Shown here piece after piece: positions 47,657 to 58,500 of a stretch of 64,000 nucleotides of DNA. Source of the stretch: Ectocarpus siliculosus. Lineage: Eukaryota; Sar; Phaeophyceae; Ectocarpales; Ectocarpaceae. Both the position numbers and the translations under genes were made by a program. The DNA lies in contig FN649752.1 in assembly GCA_000310025.1 (NCBI GenBank), positions 3,935,541-3,999,540 on the forward strand, read 5' to 3'. Position 1 is the first letter of the stretch, and each line of letters begins with the position of its first letter. Under the pieces are notes generated by a model. That model was not told where the DNA came from. It worked only from the letters and a program-made list of their open reading frames with translations, and did not search any database.

Positions 47657-50075
47657 TCGCTGCCTCTGTCCAGTTGGAGGATGGGAGAGAGTCGTTGCGG
47701 AAATACACCGAGCAGCTCAGGTGAGTACAGCAGTACTGCTGTAGCTTCGCTGTGATGACGATGCGTCCATCTATCTACGCGATAGCACGATACCTGAAGT
47801 GCACCAGACCACCATTGCGTGCAATTGCTTGCAGGATATCGCATCCAGTCCACATAGTCTGCCGAAAGTCGAGAGCAGTAATGTCCTGTCTGTCTGGGTC
47901 CTGGTCCTTGGCGGAGGGATAGGAACAGAAAAATAGGTCTGTGGTCCGTTGGATGGCGTTATGGTTCACTAGCGGCCACCAGCCAAGTCAAGTGAGAGGG
48001 AGAGATCTATTGTTTTTCATTGTCGTTCCCGGGCACCTCACCACCTACAAGCAGATCCCCCGAAGCTACGAAGACCATACTTGGAGGTATCAGAACACTC
48101 TCGTGAATCGAACAGACCCCGTGGACTACGGTACACTACCGTCGGGTATGTATGTGGAACAGCAATTTCAATACAATAGCACAAAGTACAAAATACTCCG
48201 ATTAGTCTACGGCGTGTAGTCTACTGCTGTAGACCAGTCTACTGTCGACCGCCAACAACCTACACAATAGTAGCCAATGTATAGACCACCAAACGGATAC
48301 ATAGACCGCCAACTACCTTCTACCATACATATTGTAGTGTAGCACGCATCGGACCAGAGACGCTTGCTGCCCGGCGACGCTTGCCGTTCTGGAGTCTAGA
48401 TACTTAACATTCACCACAGCAGCAGGTCTCTGCTCAGTAGCATATATTCGGGTACTAGATAACACTCAATGTACATGAAGGACAACCGGTGCTTGCCGTT
48501 TCAGCCTCCTTAGTTTCGTGCGCGCATCATGTGCCTGCCGGGCGACGTCGAGAAAGAACGGACATTTCGACAATGCAGGACGACCAAAAATAGTTTGGAG
48601 TCTTGTGGGCATTGCAAGATGGGTCTGGAAGAGTCCACGTAAGGAGTTGGTCAGTGGCACCATCGTCCTTTCGGGCAACGCCTTGAGGCTTATTGTTGTT
48701 GTGGTTGTTGTGGTTGTTGCCAGTTGCCGATCTTTGCTCGGTACCTTCTGACATCCGTTCTGACTAAATGGAGCGGACGCCTTCATTGGCTAATATAATG
48801 GCCTGCACAACCAAGAAGGAGGCAAAATGACCTACTTGCAGACTATTATTCGAGCCCGCGCGTTGGTTGTGCACCCCTTTAGAGCCACCACACCGGTGTG
48901 CACAAACGAAGCATAGAAGCATGATGTCTATGCAGTCAAGTTCCGCACCGGCGTCCATCGGTGACATTGCGAACCCTGTACGATCATCCCTACACTACTA
49001 TGTATACAGCGGTGTAACAAACAATAACCCCCCGCTGCTAGAAGGACTGGTTGCCCCCTAGAGTGGCTCCGGACCGCGTTTTGAGATGTAACGGGTATAT
49101 ACTGTTGGAATTTCCAGTACATTGCGAGTATCATTAGGGCGCCCCTCCTTCTGTCTTGAACCGTAAGGGTTATATCGCACGTAGGGCAAGTAATGCCGCA
49201 AGGGATAGTTCCAGCATCGTGCCTATCGGAGTTACATCACAGGGAGGGTGCGTTAGAAAAAATAGAACGAAAATGTTATTCTTCTAGTTCTAATATGTTC
49301 CCGCACCAGGATCAGGAGTTTCGCATCCACCGGAGTCATCGCACCAGGCAGGGCGTGCGGGAAAATATCGGGACAGTAAGGCCCCGTAAGTCTCAATACT
49401 AAAATACCAGCATCACAGAGAGCCCAGCGATCTGGCGACACAATATTACACACCAACAAAAGAACCCCCCCCCCCCCACAGAATACGACACCACGGTTGA
49501 TAATGTTGGGCGTTCCTGACAAACCATCGATTCATCACCCGGGCTAGATAAGATAGCACACCCCTGAGGTTACGCCGTATATTTTCACGGGACCATGGAG
49601 ACCTCCGACAACATGAACGTCGTGCAGGGAGAGCAGCATGCCGCTGCAGGTACCTCCACTTCTTCCACAACTGCTTCGACCGCAGCAATACAGGCGCCAC
49701 AGATCATCTCCTTATTCAACGCGAGCACGCTTCTTCTACTCAAAGCAGCGGCTCCTGCCACGGCTCGTCTTCCTGCTGCTGCTGATCAAACAGCAGCAGC
49801 AGCAGCTGGCACAGCAACAGGCGCCAACATGACAGCCACCGCATTGCCTCACCAGCAGCAGCCATGATTCGCTTTCAGCAGCACGTTCGAGTACCGCAGA
49901 TGAGTCAACACGCACCAGCCAAGCCTCTCGGCTGGTGGTAGTGGACGTGGTGGACCAGGAGCACAGCACTCCCGTCGGCACGGAAGAACGATCCTCATTT
50001 ATCACACCCCAAAACACACCCTGTGGGTTTTCGGACTTGCTATCACACCCCCTTTTTATCACCCCCCCCCCCACT

Positions 50076-50855
50076 CGGTGTTTGCCATCGGGATTGGGTT
50101 TTCGTCGCTTGGCAACGACGTTGTAAAACAAGCCAATTCACTTCGTGAACTCGGCAACCAGGCTACCGTTTTTTTTTTTTACCTCGGTTTTTTTTTTGGC
50201 GGTAACCATAATGGTGGTCGAGTAGATCATGTTGTGCGGGGTGGAGAACCCTCACTCCGCGCAACGGGGGATGATCGCACCACGTTGTGTTAAAATGGTC
50301 AAGCTTCCTCGAGGCAGTTACACAGTGCTTACAACTGTCTCTGGAAGTGAAAGCACCAGAAAATAAATTAAGTCATACGAAGCTGTCATCCGTACGCAAG
50401 GAAGTAAGCACAAGATGCCGAACACCCTTAGCAGGATGCAGCTCACCCTTCATGCGACTCGCCAAATACCTCACGGCGCTTCGCGCTTGGTGATGTGAGA
50501 GCCTGGCCGGTGAGAACCCCGCGTGCTCCGTCCCGGCTTTGTAGGGATGCGAGGTCAATGGTCAAACGACTACGGCATGCACGACTATGAGTACACCCCC
50601 CCCCTCATTTTTCACACCCTCACACACACCCTGTGGGCGTTAGTTCGTGCTATCACACTCCCTGGTTTAATCACACCCCCTCAGCCCCCCCCCCCGGTGT
50701 TTGCCATCGGGGGTGGTTTTTCGTCGCTTGGCAACGGCGTTGTAAAACAAGCTCCCCCCTCGGTGTTTGCCATCGGGATTGGGTTTTCGTCGCTTGGCAA
50801 CGACGTTGTAAAACAAGCCAATTCACTTCGTGAACTCGGCAACCAGGTTACCGAA
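50076..50855 (+). repeat. three copies of a ~60-95 bp segment encoding FAIGxGFSSLGNxVVKQA
   Basis: Copies lie at 50076-50168, 50695-50755 and 50761-50855. All begin CGGTGTTTGCCATCGG after a C-rich tract. Copies two and three are adjacent and in one open frame; copies one and three extend through NSLRELGNQ. The sequence before copy one (CACACCCTGTGGG and TATCACAC motifs) is also repeated before copy two, so a larger block was duplicated. Conservation of the peptide suggests coding origin, but I recognise no family. Confidence 0.75.
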
Positions 50856-52007
50856 AAGTACGGCAGGTAATGACCGAGGGCAGTCCCGACAGGTGAGCCG
50901 ACGGTGTGGAAGCCAAGATGAGGGGGAATTTCTTTGTTGAACGTCCCGCCATATGTCTGCAGCACGATGAATGCCGCAAACAAATGGCCAACGCTAAAGA
51001 AAACAGAAACCAGAAATAAGCCGGAAAAGGCAGTCCGTCCAGGAAAACAGCACGAAAAACCCCATGACTACGAGGGCGAGAATCAGGTCTAGATAGTGCC
51101 AAACTAAATAATGAAACCTCGTGGAGACGAGGGCCATGATACGTCTATCAAGTAGCACTCCAGGACGGCGGCAAAAGGGAGTGAGCGCGACAATTCCAGC
51201 CGCAGAAATCTTTCATAGACGCACACGGACAAAATGGACTCAAGTCCGACCAGACAAAAGCAAGAAACCTTAAAAGAGAAGGGGAGATCGCGAGAGATGC
51301 ATGACGGAAACCAGTAGCAGTACACGCGGGAAATGAAGGTGAAATATACGCGGAAAATGCCGTCTAACCAGACGAGAAAATCAGGTCGAAAAACTAAGAA
51401 GAGGGCGAGGACGAGGCCAAGATAGGACAAGGCAGGAAAGGGTCTGCCGAACAAAGCAAACTTCGTGGAGAGAAGGGCCGGCCATGATACGACGAGGAAA
51501 GAGCGATGATATCACGAAGAGGCAGTAGTCATCGGACATAAAAGGATTGGAAATCAGGGATTTCCCTCTTCATTGCCGGAGACCCCATGAAAATGAGAGA
51601 GCGAGAGCCGTGAAGGCGAGAAGCCTGTGGTGTACGTGATTTTTCCTTCAGAATAAGACTTGCTGTGTGTATACGTAACCTCCCGATCCCTAACCCTAGC
51701 CCGTCAACATCCCTACAAACGTCCTACACAACAAGGAAGGGGCTCTCCACTTTGCGTTCTCTGACATGCTTGTCGTGCGTGAGTGTGCCTTCTTAAGTTA
51801 CGCCCAGTATAGTGTAATTTTTGGACGCTCTTCCAGTAGTTGAAACACGTGCCAAATCAAGCCCTTTGGTCCGTCACTACTGCAGTAGCAAAGCGTGAGT
51901 TCAGTTGAGCTACGCGCGTCGCTGGGTTTGCACGGGGTATCTGAGTTAGCACGGAGGCGCGCAAGAAGATAGGGACGAAACGATGATGATTAAACGACCA
52001 CACGGTA

Positions 52008-52091
52008 CAGTCGTCCCCGCCTTAAAGACACGAATCGTTCTACCGAATTATTTTGAAAGTCTCAAGTGTCTTTAAGGTTCCAGGGATGATA
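52008..52091. mobile_element. 84-bp miniature inverted-repeat element, pogo/Tigger-like
   Basis: The left end CAGTCGTCCCCGCCTTAAAG continues ACAC. The right end inverts the same pattern imperfectly (GTGTCTTTAAGGTTCCAGGG), and the left end is preceded by TA. The CAGT start with a TTAAAGA motif parallels the larger element in RPT3 intron 1. Confidence 0.55.
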
Positions 52092-53323
52092 ATTCACCAT
52101 CCCCGGGGTCAACAGAGGCGTACCATACGTCAAAAGACGCGCAAGTGCAGCAGGAATACTAGCACGAAGCAAACACCATAAATCTGACGATCACAACGTG
52201 GTGGTGGTTGAAAGTCGCACGCTGTTACACATACGACGTCGTTCGCTATTGAACCTTCACATTGTAACACTCCACCCCCCAGATTGTTCTTGGAACAGGA
52301 CGAGGTACATAATTGCTTTTGCTATTGTCCGTTACTTGGAAGGGGGACACTCGTGTTATCTCTCGTATCCGACACGCAAGGGGGCGAGGAGAAGTGGGCC
52401 CACATTTAGTAACCTGTCAGGTTACATGCGTTCCTGTCCGCGTGCCCTCCGCTGCTGCCGGTCAAGTTGTGCCGGTAGATCAAACAAACCAGTCCGTATC
52501 CAAACACACAGCATTACGTGTGTTCCGATCCTTCTTAGATGGGAGGACTGGGATCGCAGAACGCAGCCGGCCTTACGTGTCTGCCCCCACTCTAAGCATG
52601 ACTGTTAAGACACTTACATTGGATTGGGTTCTGAAAATACGTTGTTCGTGGCAGTTGGGACATCTAATAGGCTCGCTCATGTAATATATCGCGGCAAACT
52701 GGAGATTGTCTACACTGAAGTCATCACGCACGTGGGCCCTGTTTTTAGTTTTTATGTGAAGAGAGGTCGAGAGCAATGGTTTCCCCACATCCTATCCGAC
52801 GGTGTCATGACTAGATTGCATTTGCACGTCCGGGAAGATGGCGTTGAACCCCGGTGTTTGACACTGCCCTTTGTATCATGTGTGATGCCACCTGCAGATG
52901 AGAGTCATCCTAGCGCTCACGGCATTCATCTGTGCCAGGACTAACGGGCCAAAGCGGGGACCGTGGGGCTGCGGCAACACCCAAGTCGGCAAGTTAGGTG
53001 GAAGCTGTGTTCTTCTCGCGTTCCTATGTGTACAAATAACGATTCTGCATTTGGCCCGTGCATGCATTGGTTAGAGGTATTGCACGTAACTCACAGTTCG
53101 ACTACATGCCGTAAAAGTTGGTTACTGTAGTGTAGGTTTGAGAGGGGTGCTGCTGAGCAACTTAGAAGTGGTGCATCGCTTTTCGATCCCCGACAAAAAT
53201 TCAAAGTAGTAACTAATTCACCGAAATACGATCATTCTGAGGGTAGGTCGGCCACGCTTGCAACTTCAGCGAGTCTACACGGTGGAATGTTGGCGTGCCT
53301 TCCGACGTTCGGCGCATCTAATA

Positions 53324-53690
53324 TTGAATAATTTGGTTGGGATTAAAGAAAAGGCAACGGGGAAACATGCAGCCTGCATTCTTCGTCAGACCGGCTTATT
53401 CATCGCTTGTTTGCACTATTACTGATAGACTGCACACACAAATTTGTACAACTCCAAGAAAGTGCTCTCATAGCTCAGTTGGTTAGAGCGTACGCTTAGT
53501 AAGCGTAAGGTCCGTGGTTCAACTCCGCGTGGGAGCTTTTTTTTGTTTTTCATATTTTTTCTCTCGCTTGTCTTTGTTAGTGCACTGCCAACAAAGGCGC
53601 ACCTTGTATACATATATATATATCTGAGCCCGTATGTGTTTCGCACAAGTCCAACATGGAGCCCGCGTAACCAACAAAAATAATCCATCC
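53324..53690. repeat. tRNA-Thr cassette, copy 2 of a dispersed ~366 bp duplication
   Basis: Counterpart of 16918-17283. The tRNA is nearly identical while the flanks have diverged, including a longer TA repeat (ATATATATATATCTGAGCCC) on the 3' side. Confidence 0.8.
53464..53536 (+). tRNA. tRNA-Thr (anticodon AGT), second copy
   Basis: Same 73-base cloverleaf as at 17058-17130, differing at one base of the D loop (GGTTAG against GGCTAG). Loop TTAGTAA gives anticodon AGT. Box A, box B and the T-run terminator are intact, so it should be transcribed by RNA polymerase III. Confidence 0.93.
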
Positions 53691-54942
53691 CACCAACCAA
53701 CCGAGTTTTGTCGTCATCCACGGTTACCCGTGAAAAGTCATCCCGCACACGTATGTAGGTACCCTCCCACGAACCTAAAAATGCCATCCGCTCCGTTACC
53801 GAATGAAACTAATACGTACAAGGATGTTGGCTGTCCGCCACGCGTAGGAAAGCGATCCCAAGATTCACGTATATAAGTCCTAGGAATGCATCTATCTGGC
53901 GAACAAACTACGAAGAACCCAAAATAGGCATAAATATGTTGTGTGTGGTCGTAGGGAGGTATTTGCTTCCATGAAGAGGCGCAGAGACGACCTACGTACG
54001 ATGCGAGGAAAGTTTTCAAGATGGGAGGTTGGCGTGTGACGGAACGGCAGAACTTGATACTGCATGTCGGTACGGCAGCGCCCCTTGGTCCAGGATTAAG
54101 CACGTTGGAAGGATGTGGATGCTCGTTCTCGCTTCGAGGCATACGTACATAGACTACGCCGGACCTCTGAGATGACGGTATCTCTTGCTTGGAGAAACAA
54201 CACGCTAACTACCACACGATACAGCGGGATTCTTCCTACTACACTCGTTGGCACCCAACCTGAGAGCCTCTACATCAGGTCCATGGCCGAGGCTGATTTT
54301 TGTCCCAAAGGTTAGGCTACAATGGCCGCTAGATAGATTTTGATGTAAAGGGAGTTCTTACCCGGACTCAATCCCAAGTGATGCTCAAGTCCTCATGTTT
54401 GGACATAATGTTGAGCATGAAGTTCCTGACTGCCAAGGTCTCCAAGGGTGGGCGCTAGCGTTTTCGAGGAGAACGCAATGCAAGACAACGATCGATATCG
54501 ACGGCCGAATACTGAGGGAGACAATGCCACCGACAAATTGTCGACGTTACGAGCCCCTGCAACGTCCCAAGCACAGATTTACAGGTACTGGGAGGTCGGA
54601 GACAGAGTACGATGGATGGTCGTACCCGGAGTCCGTTGAAGCGCTGGAGAGATGTGCGAAGGCCACACGAGGTATGCACATGGATGGCTGGTCCGTTCGC
54701 AGAGTGCGTTTCTTTTGTGTCTGTGTGTGTGATAGTTTTCAAATGCACCACATCCCAAACATTGGAAGTGGTGTGTACACTACAGAGCAGCAACCTTCAT
54801 TTTGATTTCACGCTCCGCCCGGGCAATCATAGAAGCACAGCTCCTGTAGGATGGCTGCGAACGCTCGCTATGAATCAATCTCTACGCGTGCTTTTCAGTC
54901 CCGCTGGGTTTTTGCACACAGCTCTATGCGCTCCTGCAAAGA

Positions 54943-54947
54943 CGCGA
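54943..54947. repeat. target-site duplication, left copy (CGCGA)
   Basis: CGCGA directly precedes the left LTR and recurs directly after the right LTR at 62052-62056. Five bases is the usual Ty1/copia duplication. Confidence 0.9.
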
Positions 54948-55276
54948 TGAAAGGTAAACTACGCGGGGTGCAGCAAGCACGTTCTGGACGTTACTTGGGG
55001 CACTGGGTAGTCGGCCGTGTTAGGCCGAGAGAGAGAGATTGAGAGAGAGTTGGAGAGAGAGAGAGTGGGAGAAGGAAACTTGATTGGAGAGAGACGGTGG
55101 TGGTGGTGGAGAGAGAGAGGAAGAAGTGAGCGCAGCACGCACGCCAGCTTCATCGCACCAACCACGCCAAAAGGGTCCCCGTGACTGCACCGATGGTACC
55201 CTGCAACACACGAAATTCCCAACACGTATCCCCCTGGGATCCTCACCACCAGATACTGCTGCGAGTATATCTAACA
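54948..55276 (-). repeat. 3' LTR of the copia element
   Basis: 329 bp. It differs from the other LTR by about three substitutions and a 4-base change in a GA run. It contains GA-rich and GGTGGTGGTGG tracts. Confidence 0.95.
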
Positions 55277-55283
55277 TCCCCCC
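55277..55283 (-). promoter_or_regulatory. polypurine tract of the copia element
   Basis: Read on the minus strand, GGGGGGA lies directly before the 3' LTR (TGTTAG), the expected site for plus-strand priming. Confidence 0.7.
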
Positions 55284-55529
55284 TGCTCGCAACAGTTACT
55301 CACTGAAAACTTCGCGAACACTCGATATCTCAACCAAAATACATCTCTCCAAGAATATATGCCATCAAGACTCGACCAGAATAACATAAGAGGGAAAAAC
55401 AATTCAAAGGAACATGAATACTGCATCGCGCGTAACAAATACTTGGCGCGGGAAATGAAAGAAAACGGGAAACAAAACGAGAAACAAAACAAAACCAAAA
55501 CACAACCCATCAGAAAAACAATAAAATGT

Positions 55530-58500
55530 TCATGCCAAATTCATTGCAAAATCACGGTGAGACTCGAAAGCGTCCTTCGGCAAGCTCTTCGTGAGAAAAT
55601 CTGCACGCTGGTACGGAGACGGCACGTGGATCATCGAAATTTCCTTCCTCTCTACCAGTTCCCTGAGAAAATGGTGCCTTACATCTATGTGCTTCGAGTT
55701 CGAGTTTGAGATGGGGTTCTGCGCTGGTTGAATCGCCCCCTGGTTGTCCTCGAAGACGGGGATGCACGGCATGCCGACCTGCGGCAACATGAAACGCCAA
55801 ATCTGCCTCAAAAACAAAATCTCCTTCACTATGTCACCAAGCGCGACGTACTCTGCTTCTGTCGTCGAAAGCGTGACGCACTTTTGCGTTCTGGAAAACC
55901 AAGACACAGCGCCTCCTCCACACGTCACGATTCCCCCTGATACCGACCTACGGTCTGCTGCCTTGCTTGCAAAGTCCGCATCAGCGTACCCCTGCAAGCT
56001 GAATCCTTCTACTGTACCCCTCTGAAACGAAATACCAAAGTGACTCGTCCTCCTCGCATAGCCTAAAATATCCATCGCTGCATTCCAGTGTACCAGCTTC
56101 GGAGATGCGCAATACCTAGCTACTGCCCTTACAGCATTCGCAATGTCTGGCCTAGTTTGAAGCGCCAGCCACATCAACGATCCTACCAGCTCACGAAACG
56201 GAAAGTCTGTCGCCACCTCATCCGCATCAAAATCAGAAAGCTTGACCCCCGAAGACATCGGAACGCTCTTACCTCCCACTACTCCATATTCTGCTGCTAG
56301 CTCGTCCGTGAAAGTCTGCTGAGAAATCGTCAACCTTCCGGTCTCCTTGTTCCTCTCGTAAAAGCACCCAGAATACCATCTCAATTCTCCCAGGTTCTTC
56401 ACTGGCACGGACTTGTTAAGGTCGGCGCCAAACTTGTCACATCTCTCCCTCTCTCCCACAGCAAAAATATCATCTACATGTACTACCAAAATCAAAACAA
56501 CACATCCATCCTCAATCAAACGAAACACACAAGCATCGGCCATGCACTGCTCAAAACCTAACGCCATTAAACACCTCTTCAGCATTGCATGCCACTGCCT
56601 AGATGCCTGTCTCAAGCCATACAGACTCTTGCCTAGTTTTACAATCATTCCAGATAGAGCTCCACATCCCTGTGGCAAACGCATGTATGTACACGTCTTC
56701 CTCCAACTCCGAGCGCACAAAGGCTTGCTCAATATCGAAATGACACATGTCGAGATTCAACTCGCACGCCAACGCAGCCAACATCCTAACACACGAAACA
56801 GAAACGGTAGGCGCGTACAGCTCTCCAAAGTCAATGTACTCTCTCTGCATATCACCTCTCGCTACAAGTCTCGACTTCACCTTAGTGGGCCATCCAAGTT
56901 CATCTGCCTTCCAATCGAATACCCACTTAGCGTTAATTGCGTTCTCCACTAGTTGCTACTTCGCCGGAGTAAAAGTCCCTGCTTCCAACAAGCCATAAAA
57001 CTCCCTTTGCATAGAGTCGCTCCAAAGGTGCCGGTGCTCCGACGCCATGGCCTCTTTGTAGCTCTTGGGGACACGAAGGTCGCTGGCCTGGCAGTGAGGA
57101 AGGTCAGGGCGTTGCTCCGGCGGGCGCTGGTCTCGCAGCGTGGCGTCGATGTCTTCCCGGTTGGCGAGGAGCGTGGCAAATGCGAGTGGAAAGCCCGCTC
57201 CTCCAGCCCCGGGGTCCACCGCTGCGAGTGCTCCCGCCTGTTCTCCGGCCCCCGCTCCCCCCGGCTCTCCGGCCTCCGCCCCCCCCAGCTCCCTGCGCTC
57301 CTCATCCACCGCGCTCCGAGCCTCCAGCATCGACACCAGAGTGTTCTTGTCTAGCATCGAGATGAGTCCTGTGCTGTGCCTCGTGCCCGATCTCGTTCGG
57401 CTTGGCAGCCGCGGGTCTATCATACCCTCGGCCTTTGTACCCGGGCGAAGCTGCCGCATGGCGTGAGCCGTAAGCGGGGGCATCGCGGGGTCCGGCGGCG
57501 GCGGCTGGTCTGGATCGAGGGTCGCCAACGGTGACGGCGAAGAGGCAGAAGACGGCTGGCCAGGGGCGGGGGTCGCCGACGGTGGCGGCGAAGTGGCAGA
57601 GGGCGGCTGTGGAGGCGTGGGAGCGGACGGCGGCGTGGTCGCTGGCGGCGGCGTTGCGGCAGGTGAAGGCGTCGGTGCTGGGCCAAAGTTGATCGAGACG
57701 ACCGGCGGCGTGAACGGGGGGGGTGTCGGTGCAGCGGTGATACCAGCGGAACCCCCCTCGCCGGCTGGCGCCGACGTCACCCACGACACGTTGTTGGTGT
57801 AGACGACGCGACCGGTGGACGCCTTGAGGACCTTGACGGTGCCGCTCGGGTGGTTGTCGCCGCCGTTCAGGTAGAAGCAGAGGGTGGCCTGGTCGTCGAG
57901 CTTGGTGCGGCGATCCTCGCGCATGAAGCCGGGCTGGAAGAACGGCAGCACGCGGAACGGCCCTTGCTCGCCGGTGAACATCTCGTGCGGCGAGCGCCGC
58001 CCGGGGTTGGCCTTGGTCGCCGACTGGTTAAGAGCGTCGGCGGCCCACTTCGCCGATTCCATCCAAAGACGATCACCGCGCTCGTCGAGGCCGGGGATGG
58101 AGGCGAAGTCGACGTTGAACACACGGCCAGCGCTGCGGCGGGCGGCCATGCCGGCCTTCACAATCCGCCAGATGGCGCTCTCGACGACGCCGTTGTACTT
58201 CGGAGTGCCAGGCGGGGTGAACTCGACGCCGATGCCGTTGTCGTCGCAGAATTGCGGGAAGTCGCCACGGGTCCACTCGGTGCCGTTGTCGACGCGGAAA
58301 CACTCGATGCGCCCGAGGTCGTACCGCCCCACGTCCGCCAGCAGCCTTTTCGTTGCCGCCAGCGCGTCGGACTTCCGCCGGAGACCGTAGACCTTGTTCC
58401 ACCGCGAGGCGCTGTCGACGGCGACGAACAGGTAGAGGTTGCCGCCCAGGGAAGGCACCAGCGGTCCACACAAGTCCAGGTGAACACGCCCGAGTGGCTT

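Larger units (their letters stand above)
47657..54947. other. 7.3 kb without a recognised host gene
   Basis: Contents I can support are: the duplicated FAIG-coding segment (50076-50855), a degenerate direct repeat of about 340 bp spacing (51110-51150 against 51455-51495), a small pogo-like MITE (52008-52091), and the second tRNA-Thr cassette (53324-53690). Short open frames between them (for example near 47941-48219, 49595-49867 and 52624-52944, plus strand) match no family I know. Confidence 0.5.

Noticed and set aside
47527-47720. Plus-strand ATG frame ending at a good GTGAGT donor (MKTQQPAAREQQAYN onward)
   Set aside because: It overlaps the minus-strand N-terminal exon of the TMEM65-GAF gene, no following exon was found, and the sequence is not recognised.
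50848-51454. Two minus-strand hydrophobic frames
   Set aside because: The second has no ATG (starts at TTG), both are aromatic-rich in a biased region, and neither matches a membrane protein family.
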